IMG/VR virus record: IMGVR_UViG_3300042522_001203
Location: 1-33,647 of that record
From: a virus
Direction: 5' to 3' (one strand)
Length of the DNA stretch: 33,647 nucleotides
The notes beneath the pieces are model-generated. The model made no database searches, was not told where the DNA came from, and saw nothing but the letters and a program-made list of their open reading frames with translations. Below are positions 23,459-29,734 of this stretch, piece after piece. Every line of letters begins with the position of its first letter. Position 1 is the stretch's first letter. A program made the translations under genes and the position numbers.

Positions 23459-24200
23459 AAAAGACAATAACGAACACTGCTTTATAATGGCAACTGATCC
23501 TCGTTACATGTCGTTCGACCATAAGTATGTCGAGACCGTAACCGTCACTGACGCTACCGCTCTTGCTAATGGTATCGAACGCTGCCGCTTTGTTAAGAGA
23601 AGCGGTGCGTATCCCGCTGCTGGCGGATACGCTGCTGGTGTAAACGTCTACAAGCTTTATGGCCAAGGCGAACTCACCGACAAAGGTTATAGCGTTGAAG
23701 ACGACGCTCTCACCGCTCTAACTGGTACCCTTGCTATCGCCACCACTGGCGTCGTTACTGGTACCAGTACCAACTTCGACCCTCAGCTCAAAGTTGGCGA
23801 TACGATCAAGATCGGTGCACAGCTTTTCCGGGTTATGACCCGCACTAGCGACACCGCAGCTACCGTGCTGCCTGCGCCGACTACCGCCATCAGCGGTGCT
23901 ACTGCCTATATCTGGCCTGGTACCTATGAAGGTGAGTCTAATCCTTCCACCACTCCTCGCAAGCCTGGTGTATTCCCCTATCAGGGTCTGATGAGTGTAG
24001 TTACCACAGGTATCGTAATCGTACAAGTCGACTCCGGTTCTACTTTTGCCGTAGATGACGCTGTTTATTCCACTACTTCCGGTACTGCTTCTAGCACTGC
24101 TGGTGCTGGTGTAATCCTCGGTCGTGCACTAGATGCCATCGGTACCGCTGGTGCTGGTCAGTATATCCGAGTGAAGCTCGGTAACGAAGCTGGAGCTTGA
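23433..24200 (+). CDS. capsid cement / head decoration protein
   Basis: A 255-residue protein from GTG 23433, which has an AAGGAG ribosome site 8 bases upstream. ATG 23487 (start 'MATDPRYMSF') is the alternative and leaves out the sequence in hairpin 4. Residues 97-159 repeat a beta module also present in the sheath ('GTSTNFDPQLKVGDTIKIG'). The C-terminus ('VDDAVYSTTSGTAS', then 'GRALDAIGTAGAGQYIRVKL') is typical of DUF2190-like capsid cement proteins that stabilise the shell. Its position between the protease/scaffold and the major capsid gene fits. Confidence 0.7.
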   Translation: MYGDTSPCTKDNNEHCFIMATDPRYMSFDHKYVETVTVTDATALANGIERCRFVKRSGAYPAAGGYAAGVNVYKLYGQGELTDKGYSVEDDALTALTGTLAIATTGVVTGTSTNFDPQLKVGDTIKIGAQLFRVMTRTSDTAATVLPAPTTAISGATAYIWPGTYEGESNPSTTPRKPGVFPYQGLMSVVTTGIVIVQVDSGSTFAVDDAVYSTTSGTASSTAGAGVILGRALDAIGTAGAGQYIRVKLGNEAGA

Positions 24201-24215
24201 GGAGAGTAACTAATT

Positions 24216-25205
24216 ATGATGAATCTTGATCAAGTTCGGGTAATTGACCCGATTCTAACTCAACTAGCTCAAGGATATAAAAACGCAGACGGCGTCGCAA
24301 CTTTCTTTGCACCTAGTGTGTCAATGAATCTTCGCGCTGGCCGTACTCTGGTTTTTGGTAAAGAGGCTTTTGCTGCTCAATCCTTCCTGCGTGCACCTGG
24401 TACTAATATCCAGAAGATCCAAAACGAGTTCGGCACTCGTAGCTTTGCGCTTCGTCAAGAAGCCATTAGCTGGCAGATTGCTGAAGAAGTAGCTGCCGAA
24501 GCCAAAAATGGTGCCGCTGCTATTGATCTTCGTGCTTATGCTGCAAAAGACGCCGCAAACCGTCTCATGCAGAGCTGGGAAATCCAGGTAAGTGAAAAAG
24601 TTCTAGACGTAACCCAATACGAGACTGGCAACGTTCTCGACCTGGCTGCTTATAACAGCGGTGCTGATCAGTTTAACAGCCCGACTTCTGACGTTGAGGT
24701 TCTACTTGACGACATGAGAGAGCAAGTACGTTCTCAAGTCGGTGTCTATCCGAACAAGATGGTACTGTCCCCCGATGCCTTTAACGCCCTGAAGCGTAAC
24801 AAGCGTATTCGTGACTTCATGCAGCGTGGTGTTCTGGTGAACGAGAAAACCCTCGCCGAGATCTTTGGTCTTGACGAAATTCGTGTCGCTCGTCGCCTAA
24901 AACTCAATCAGGCAACTGGTGGTCTGGAGAATATCTACAACAACGTAGCTCTTCTCTTCTATCACCCCAGCGGTGCTACTGATGGTTTCACTCCCGCTCT
25001 CGATGCGAACTATGGTACTCCCGCTTTTGCGTACACTTATACGCTGGCTGGTTATCCTATTTCAACCCCTGAGCGCTTCAACATGGACCGTCGTGTTTTC
25101 GAAGGCGACATCCTTGTAGAACGCTCTTTTGAACTCGTAGGCATGGGTGAGACTGGCAGAGTTGGTGCTGGTGCAGTATTCCTAAATCCTGTTGCTGCGG
25201 CTTGA
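24216..25205 (+). CDS. major capsid protein
   Basis: A 329-residue protein from ATG 24216, with a GAGGAGAG ribosome site. The layout is of a HK97-fold capsid of the Mu T-like type: 'FAPSVSMNLRAGRTLVFG' early, helix 'AISWQIAEEVAAEAKNG', 'VSEKVLDVTQYETGNV', 'MREQVRSQVGVYPNKMVLSP', 'RIRDFMQRGVLVNEKTLAEI' and 'VALLFYHPSG'. No N-terminal scaffold domain is present, in keeping with the separate scaffold upstream. The gene ends about 30 bases before a strong terminator, so the capsid transcript probably ends there. Confidence 0.9.
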   Translation: MMNLDQVRVIDPILTQLAQGYKNADGVATFFAPSVSMNLRAGRTLVFGKEAFAAQSFLRAPGTNIQKIQNEFGTRSFALRQEAISWQIAEEVAAEAKNGAAAIDLRAYAAKDAANRLMQSWEIQVSEKVLDVTQYETGNVLDLAAYNSGADQFNSPTSDVEVLLDDMREQVRSQVGVYPNKMVLSPDAFNALKRNKRIRDFMQRGVLVNEKTLAEIFGLDEIRVARRLKLNQATGGLENIYNNVALLFYHPSGATDGFTPALDANYGTPAFAYTYTLAGYPISTPERFNMDRRVFEGDILVERSFELVGMGETGRVGAGAVFLNPVAAA

Positions 25206-25234
25206 TTTAGTGTCAAGCTAGTACAGATCTTCCG

Positions 25235-25258
25235 GCCCGCCCCAAAGGCGGGCTTTTT
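25235..25258 (+). terminator. rho-independent terminator after major capsid gene
   Basis: A perfect 7-bp G/C stem (GCCCGCC, loop CCAAA, GGCGGGC) is followed by TTTTT on the plus strand. It ends the head operon about 30 bases after the capsid stop. It is the clearest terminator in the window. Confidence 0.92.
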
Positions 25259-25287
25259 ATTGTCAACTCTAAGATTGTGTCTTTAGC

Positions 25288-25303
25288 GTTGAAAGCTCTA
25301 TAG
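25288..25303 (+). promoter_or_regulatory. late-promoter-like motif, copy 12
   Basis: GTTGAAAGC-TCT-ATAG, right after the capsid terminator and 11 bases before the DUF1320-type gene (ATG 25315). Confidence 0.6.
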
Positions 25304-25314
25304 AAGTAGTAAGC

Positions 25315-26106
25315 ATGGCCCCATACACCCCGCCTCCCGACGCATACGGTGTCGCTAACAACTGTACACCGGCCACGGCAGATTATTTCATTGAAGTCTT
25401 TGGCTTTAACGAAGCACTGGAGCTGTCCCGCCTCGAAGATCCGACCGCAAATACTATAAATTACCAGCGTATTAACGTTGCTCTTAACGACGCGGCTCAA
25501 CTTATAAATAACTACATCGAAACTGCCCCGCCGCAGGGAAAACTACTCATCGCAGGGTCGTACCGCAGGACTCAGGCCATACTCGCTCGCTGGTACCTCG
25601 ACACCCTCCGCCCTCGGCAACAGGTCGTAGACGCCGCAGAAGCCGCCCTCAAGCAGCTCGATCTATGGGCTGCTAAAGCCTCCCCGTCGTCCGGTATCAA
25701 GTGGCAGGAGGCCTACAGATACTGGGGTAGCGCATGTGCGATGACGATGTCGAACACCCAACGCGACCGCGCATTTACCGATGCGTCGCTGGCAAGGTGG
25801 GAAATGCGGTGGGGTACCAATAACCGCTGGAATCCGTACAAGAGAAAAGGTGCGCCGGTTATTGATAACGTAACGCAGCGAGAGCCGAGCGGGTCATTGG
25901 ATCGGCAGAATGTTACGTTGATTGGCGATAGCACGTTGGAAATGAATCAATTGTTCGATAGCTTGGAGACTACCCGCGACGTTGCTAGTTTCGCTGACAC
26001 CCAAAACGCGGCCACACCGGTTGAAGGCGATGTGCTTGTTGTTGAAAACACTGATGGCGACATCACAACTTACGATGGCGGCCTGCAGGAGGCCGACACA
26101 TTCTGA
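25315..26106 (+). CDS. neck / head-tail connector protein, DUF1320 (Mu gp36) type
   Basis: A 263-residue protein. The helical core 'RINVALNDAAQLINNYIE', 'RRTQAILARWYLDTLRPRQQ' and 'VDAAEAALKQLDLWA' fits the DUF1320 family, which acts at the portal-to-tail junction. A G/D-rich C-terminal extension follows ('VEGDVLVVENTDGDITTYDG'), of the type seen at the ends of small virion proteins. It is the first gene of a new unit with a motif at 25288-25303, just after the capsid terminator. Confidence 0.75.
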   Translation: MAPYTPPPDAYGVANNCTPATADYFIEVFGFNEALELSRLEDPTANTINYQRINVALNDAAQLINNYIETAPPQGKLLIAGSYRRTQAILARWYLDTLRPRQQVVDAAEAALKQLDLWAAKASPSSGIKWQEAYRYWGSACAMTMSNTQRDRAFTDASLARWEMRWGTNNRWNPYKRKGAPVIDNVTQREPSGSLDRQNVTLIGDSTLEMNQLFDSLETTRDVASFADTQNAATPVEGDVLVVENTDGDITTYDGGLQEADTF

Positions 26107-26159
26107 TGCTGATGCATCGTTACAAATAGTTTCTACCAACCGTTTAACACTTTACCGTT

Positions 26160-26519
26160 ATGTGGACATCTGACGAAAACCAGGTTTATGGCTACGATCC
26201 TTTAATTCCAGGGATGCCTGGGGGATCAAGCATGATCACAATCATTCCAAATGCCGGGAGTACGAGTTGTGGCTACAATACCAGCGGGTTGCAAGGGTTA
26301 ACGCATTCCAGTTTCGGTGTGTTTCCAGACAGTACACCTTACAAACAGACCGCTAGTGAGTTGCGGCAGTACATTATCAACCTTGAGGCTACTAGGAAAT
26401 TACGCGACCTTGCCGATGTTAATTTTCAACGCTCTCCGCAGCCCGGGGATGTCCTCGCTTATAACTATACTACCGGACTCTGGGAGCTACTGGATTTTGT
26501 TTCCGGTGGCGAATTCTGA
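26160..26519 (+). CDS. small virion protein
   Basis: A 119-residue protein from ATG 26160. A later ATG at 26232 ('MITIIPNAG') is also possible. The end 'LRDLADVNFQRSPQPGDVLA' followed by 'YNYTTGLWELLDF' is a well-known phage structural motif: L-x-D-V-x-F...P-x-x-G-x-x-L-x-Y-N...W. It probably decorates the tail or neck. It ends convergently, overlapping the deaminase gene by 33 bases. Confidence 0.6.
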   Translation: MWTSDENQVYGYDPLIPGMPGGSSMITIIPNAGSTSCGYNTSGLQGLTHSSFGVFPDSTPYKQTASELRQYIINLEATRKLRDLADVNFQRSPQPGDVLAYNYTTGLWELLDFVSGGEF

Positions 26520-26885
26520 CCACGTACCGCTATCGGTTGAGTAGTAAACGTGCTTGATGCCGGATTCGGAAATGGCGAGTTGGCATACGGGGCACGGACG
26601 AGCGAGGCACAAGTCCCCCTGTCGATTTACTCTACCGACAACTAAAGTATCGCAAGTAGCCGCTTTAGGGTTCAATAGCGCCCGTAACTCGGCGTGTAAC
26701 GACACACGATACGGTTGACCAACACGATCCGCAAGCCTAGATTGCATCGGGTGAGTCTTACCAAACACATTCGTGGAACGTATAACAATTCGTCCTTTAC
26801 GAAGCAAGACACAGGCTACGCGCCACCGGGAGTCAGTAGCTAGTGCCATCGACACGATAGTTTTTTCAACTTTGTCGCTTACCAC
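26487..26885 (-). CDS. cytidine/dCMP deaminase-like protein
   Basis: A 132-residue protein from GTG 26885. The zinc site of the cytidine deaminase fold is complete: H64-A65-E66 ('SLHAELRALL') and P97-C98-P-V-C101 ('RPCPVCQLAI'), with E66 as proton shuttle. The size and fold fit a nucleotide or nucleoside deaminase, which could supply dUMP/dTMP precursors or edit. The substrate cannot be told from sequence. It is the last gene of a four-gene minus-strand cassette and overlaps the stop of the 55-residue gene by a few bases. Confidence 0.8.
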   Translation of the reverse strand: MVSDKVEKTIVSMALATDSRWRVACVLLRKGRIVIRSTNVFGKTHPMQSRLADRVGQPYRVSLHAELRALLNPKAATCDTLVVGRVNRQGDLCLARPCPVCQLAISESGIKHVYYSTDSGTWSEFATGNKIQ

Positions 26886-27046
26886 CTGACGAACAAGTTC
26901 CGAACCATTTGCTTGAGGCGACTGAGTTTGCGTTGATGCTTTTCAGCTTTTCTGATAACTTTTTGCGCTTCGCTACGTGTCGTAGCTGTTTCCGCTTGCA
27001 TCATGCGTTGGATGAGACGGTGTGTGTGGTGTTTGACGTCCTTCAT
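26879..27046 (-). CDS. small basic protein
   Basis: A 55-residue protein from ATG 27046 to TAA 26879, found by reading the minus strand. Its start overlaps the stop of the upstream 73-residue gene as ATGA, and its stop overlaps the GTG of the deaminase. It is highly basic and helical ('KAEKHQRKLSRLKQMVRNL'), so it may bind nucleic acid. Function unknown; the coupling on both sides argues that it is real. Confidence 0.65.
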   Translation of the reverse strand: MKDVKHHTHRLIQRMMQAETATTRSEAQKVIRKAEKHQRKLSRLKQMVRNLFVRW

Positions 27047-27264
27047 TCAATGATCCCCGCGAACCTCATGCAAATCTCGCCCCACTCCAACACGTCACGA
27101 TCGCGAAAATAGGTGGAAATTGGCACTTCTCTGTCAAGAACGCGTTCACCTGTGTCGACATGTTCCATGCGTAAGTAGCCGTAGGTGTCTGCCTGCGCAA
27201 GCACATAACAATGATAGATGCCATCTAGGTTATTCTCCCAGACGATTTGAGGTTCGTGAGCCAT
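27043..27264 (-). CDS. unknown small protein
   Basis: A 73-residue protein with aromatic and acidic residues ('WENNLDGIYHCYVLAQADTY', 'EVPISTYFRDRDVLEWGE'), probably a small beta/helix fold. The stop overlaps the next start (ATGA), and its start overlaps the end of the membrane-protein gene by 35 bases. No recognised family. Confidence 0.6.
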   Translation of the reverse strand: MAHEPQIVWENNLDGIYHCYVLAQADTYGYLRMEHVDTGERVLDREVPISTYFRDRDVLEWGEICMRFAGIIE

Positions 27265-27412
27265 GGCAAGAGGTTTCGTTGTTTCCGGATCTGCATCCTA
27301 ACAGTGCTTTCAACAGAAACGCAGCCATTAGGGTACCGAGGGCGAACGCGGCCATGAAATTTAAGGTTAAAAGGATGGTGGTAAGGACATAGGCTAGTAC
27401 GCTAGCGTCCAT
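27230..27412 (-). CDS. small membrane protein
   Basis: A 60-residue protein. Residues 5-38 are strongly hydrophobic ('AYVLTTILLTLNFMAAFALG', then 'TLMAAFLLKALLG'), enough for one long or two short membrane segments. A polar C-terminal tail with two cysteines follows. It is the first gene of the minus-strand cassette and starts back-to-back with the plus-strand motif at 27417. Possible roles include a holin or a superinfection factor, with no direct evidence. Confidence 0.55.
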   Translation of the reverse strand: MDASVLAYVLTTILLTLNFMAAFALGTLMAAFLLKALLGCRSGNNETSCHGSRTSNRLGE

Positions 27413-27416
27413 AAGC

Positions 27417-27432
27417 GTTGAAAGCTATAAAG
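27417..27432 (+). promoter_or_regulatory. late-promoter-like motif, copy 13
   Basis: GTTGAAAGC-TAT-AAAG (second box differs), upstream of the tail terminator-like gene (ATG 27458). Confidence 0.5.
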
Positions 27433-27457
27433 GGTGTTCATACCCTGACACGATAGC

Positions 27458-28405
27458 ATGCTGCTCGAGATCGAAAACCAGCTCTACCGCAAGGTCCACG
27501 AGACTCTGGGCCAGAGCGCGGTCGTGCTTCGACTAGCCGAGGAGCTCGATCAGTCCGGTCGTGTGGCCGAGCAGGCAATGATCATTGTGTCGTTTACTGG
27601 CGGAAATACTGATAACCCGAACAAAGGAGCGTACATTCCAACAGTTCGGAAAAGGACTCTGACGTATACATTGACGCTGGTTCAAAAGCAAACTCAGCGC
27701 GAAGGACATTCGTTCTGTTTGCCAATTCTTGATCTTCTAGCCGATGCGGTAACCGGATGGGTTCCTGAAATCCCGGGCCTTGAATTCCAAACCGGATTTG
27801 AGTTGGGACCGGAGAAATTCGTCCAAGTCACCCCAGAATCCTCCCAATTCATCTACGAACAGACCTATACAATCGAGGTTCTGATGGCAGATGGTCGGTT
27901 TTACTCTCAGCCCTGCGCCGCATTCGATCCGGTCAAAGTGGGAGATTTTCTGCCGATACGCAAGTGTCTGGTTACACCGGGAGAAGAAAGCCGGCAAACC
28001 GGTCTTGCGGTGTGGCGTCGGACACTGGGACCGAATACAGTTCAACGGTATGTAGTCGAGGACATCCGTTGTGGCCGGACGATCGGGGACAACTTGACCG
28101 TTACATGCACAAATCCTGGTGATGGGACTGCGACCTATACGTTCACCCCTATTACCGCTATTCGACCAAACGGTACGGTGAATACGGGGCTTCAGGTGAC
28201 CGGTACCCTTACCGATGTGTGGAAGTGTACGAGGGAGGGGATTAAAGATGGTAGAGACATACCACCCTGGTTTAAAATCAATCTTGATATGGGTCTATGG
28301 AGAAATGCAGCGGATACTGTACCGAATACATTGCCAGAAACCAGTTCGTATCAACCTCTTGCATTAGAGCCCAATCGTAAGTACAATGAGAAAAAGGTAA
28401 CCTAG
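27458..28405 (+). CDS. tail terminator-like protein, gp37-type N-terminal domain
   Basis: A 315-residue protein. The first 145 residues ('MLLEIENQLYRKVHETLG', 'RTLTYTLTLVQKQTQREG', 'LPILDLLADAVTGW', 'FIYEQTYTIEVLM') have the plan of Mu gp37-like proteins that cap the tail tube at its head end. The remaining 170 residues are beta-rich, cysteine-containing and not recognised; a C-terminal addition of this size is unusual for a terminator. It follows the DUF1320 gene in usual neck order, though the minus-strand cassette lies between. Confidence 0.6.
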   Translation: MLLEIENQLYRKVHETLGQSAVVLRLAEELDQSGRVAEQAMIIVSFTGGNTDNPNKGAYIPTVRKRTLTYTLTLVQKQTQREGHSFCLPILDLLADAVTGWVPEIPGLEFQTGFELGPEKFVQVTPESSQFIYEQTYTIEVLMADGRFYSQPCAAFDPVKVGDFLPIRKCLVTPGEESRQTGLAVWRRTLGPNTVQRYVVEDIRCGRTIGDNLTVTCTNPGDGTATYTFTPITAIRPNGTVNTGLQVTGTLTDVWKCTREGIKDGRDIPPWFKINLDMGLWRNAADTVPNTLPETSSYQPLALEPNRKYNEKKVT

Positions 28406-28442
28406 CCTTTATTCTCGTTTCATCCCTCGCCACCTCCTCCCC

Positions 28443-28856
28443 ATGGAAAAAGAATTTCTTGCCGTATTGACCTCTCAATACAATTTAGCCGGTGCGGCTA
28501 AACTCGCTCATTGGAACTCAGTCGGAACCGACTTCTATCATTTCCATCTGCTTTTCGAACGTGTATATAACATGATCGATGAGAAAATTGATGTTGTAGC
28601 AGAACAAGCTCGTGGCAAAAGTGTCGAAATTACTGCTTCGATCTTTACGGAAGTGCCTGAAATTGATTGGGATACGTGTCAGGAACTAGCTGACGAAATT
28701 CTTAAGCTTGTAGATAAGCTTCAAGAGTCGTTAGACGAACTCCACAAGAAAGCTGATGACAAGAGTGAGTACGGCATTTTAAATGTTGTCGAGGATATTA
28801 TGTCTGACGTAAATTCTGCACGTTATTTACTTGGTTCTGTTAATAGTAAATTTTGA
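28443..28856 (+). CDS. Dps-like ferritin
   Basis: A 137-residue protein with the Dps ferroxidase residues at the right spacing: H23 (in 'KLAHWN'), H35 (12 residues later in 'FHLLFE'), E39, D50 and E54 ('IDVVAEQAR'). Dps forms a dodecamer that oxidises and stores iron, protecting DNA from oxidative damage. There is no basic N-terminal DNA-binding tail. It may counter oxidative stress from host photosynthesis or defence. There is no GTTGAAAGC motif and no ribosome site; instead the sequence just upstream is CACCTCCTCC, complementary to a Shine-Dalgarno sequence. Confidence 0.85.
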   Translation: MEKEFLAVLTSQYNLAGAAKLAHWNSVGTDFYHFHLLFERVYNMIDEKIDVVAEQARGKSVEITASIFTEVPEIDWDTCQELADEILKLVDKLQESLDELHKKADDKSEYGILNVVEDIMSDVNSARYLLGSVNSKF

Positions 28857-28863
28857 CAGAAGA

Positions 28864-28883
28864 GGGGAGGCCTAAGCCTCCCC
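28864..28883. terminator. strong hairpin between convergent genes
   Basis: A perfect 8-bp stem GGGGAGGC-CTAA-GCCTCCCC lies between the convergent dps and RlpA-like genes. There is no T-run on the plus strand and only a T-rich stretch (TCTTCTGTC) on the minus strand, so it may attenuate in both directions rather than fully terminate. A second inverted repeat, ATCAGCT-T-AGCTGAT at 28888-28902, carries the stop of the RlpA-like gene. Confidence 0.5.
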
Positions 28884-28893
28884 GACCATCAGC

Positions 28894-29256
28894 TTAGCTG
28901 ATTCTCGTATAGCAGACGCTGGCTACGCCGGACGAGGGTGACGCGATACGGGAAAAAGCGCCGTGAGACAAATCAAGAATTCGATTGCCATGGTACGGTC
29001 CTCGGTCGGTGACAGTAACAACGATTGAGCGACCATTGCCTGGGTTGGTAACCCTAATCCGACTACCTAGGGGCAGCGAACGATGGGCGGTAATGTCCGC
29101 TCCGGGGTCCATAGGACGACCGTTAGCCATTGTTTGCCAGGCATAGCCATCCCCCACGCCATAGTGGCTTGTGAGCCCGCAGCGGGACGCTGCGTAAGAC
29201 GGAGTGGAAACAGCCATGCCAATGGCCAGTGTTGCTAGTGCGAGAAGTTTACGCAT
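28894..29256 (-). CDS. exported RlpA-like (double-psi beta-barrel) protein
   Basis: A 120-residue protein from ATG 29256. An in-frame ATG at 29328 is rejected because it would place 24 residues before the signal peptide. Residues 1-22 form a classical signal peptide (MRK, hydrophobic core, 'TPSYA' cleavage site). The mature part has the RlpA pattern: 'TSHYG', 'TMANGRPMD', 'TAHRSLPLGSRIRV' and 'VTVTDRGPYHGNRILDLS'. RlpA-like domains act on or bind cell-wall glycan in the periplasm. A phage copy could help lysis or loosen the wall. A conserved D-R-G-P is present. The hairpin at 29408-29426 terminates the operon upstream of it. Confidence 0.8.
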   Translation of the reverse strand: MRKLLALATLAIGMAVSTPSYAASRCGLTSHYGVGDGYAWQTMANGRPMDPGADITAHRSLPLGSRIRVTNPGNGRSIVVTVTDRGPYHGNRILDLSHGAFSRIASPSSGVASVCYTRIS

Positions 29257-29402
29257 GATGTTGTTGCAAAGGACAACGAAAACGACACGGTGGCGAGGCG
29301 GAGACAGCAAGTAGCTTCCTGTTTCCATTACCCCCGCTCGGTCGAAATCGCGACACCGGACAAAACGGACGTATCCGCAGAGGTCGGTGGTTTAGCGGAT
29401 GT

Positions 29403-29426
29403 GAAAAGAGGGGGACAAGCCCCCTC
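29403..29426 (-). terminator. rho-independent terminator on minus strand
   Basis: On the minus strand GAGGGGG-CTTGT-CCCCCTC is followed by TTTTC. An outer pair GCGGAT (29395-29400) and ATCCGC (29427-29432) extends the structure. It lies just after the 90-residue gene and would end the polymerase operon. Confidence 0.75.
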
Positions 29427-29461
29427 ATCCGCTTAAGACCAGTTTAACACGGAAACTCGGC

Positions 29462-29734
29462 TTACTCAGCCCGCTCCGCGATGCATTCGTACATCCCTCG
29501 TACAGCGTTGTCAAGAAGAGAAATAGACTCCCGTTCGTTCATTTCTCCGTCGGTAGTTAAGACATTGTAAAGAAACTCCATAGGCTTGAGACGTTCATCG
29601 TCGCTGTCGAGTCCGACAGCAGCGATAAATCCCTCATAGTAATCAATGTCATGCTCGTCACAGGTATCAAAAATCTGCTGAAGGATTTCGCCCTCCCGCA
29701 GACAATCCTGGACTTCGGTTGCTGTAAATTTCAT
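29462..29734 (-). CDS. unknown acidic protein, coupled to polymerase
   Basis: A 90-residue acidic, helical protein ('REGEILQQIFDTCDEHDIDY', 'TTDGEMNERESISLLDNA'). The EF-hand-like look of 'DSDDERL' was considered and not supported. The start overlaps the polymerase stop as ATGA, so it is translationally coupled and may be a polymerase accessory factor. No family recognised. Confidence 0.6.
   Translation of the reverse strand: MKFTATEVQDCLREGEILQQIFDTCDEHDIDYYEGFIAAVGLDSDDERLKPMEFLYNVLTTDGEMNERESISLLDNAVRGMYECIAERAE

Noticed and set aside
27306-27314. GTTGAAAGC on the minus strand inside the small membrane protein gene
   Set aside because: The second box is GTTAGG rather than RTAG at the right distance, and the sequence also codes L-L-K-A in that gene; it may be a weak site for the 73-residue gene but is not counted.
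29257-29328. Upstream extension of the RlpA-like gene
   Set aside because: Would put 24 residues before a clear signal peptide; ATG 29256 is the better start.
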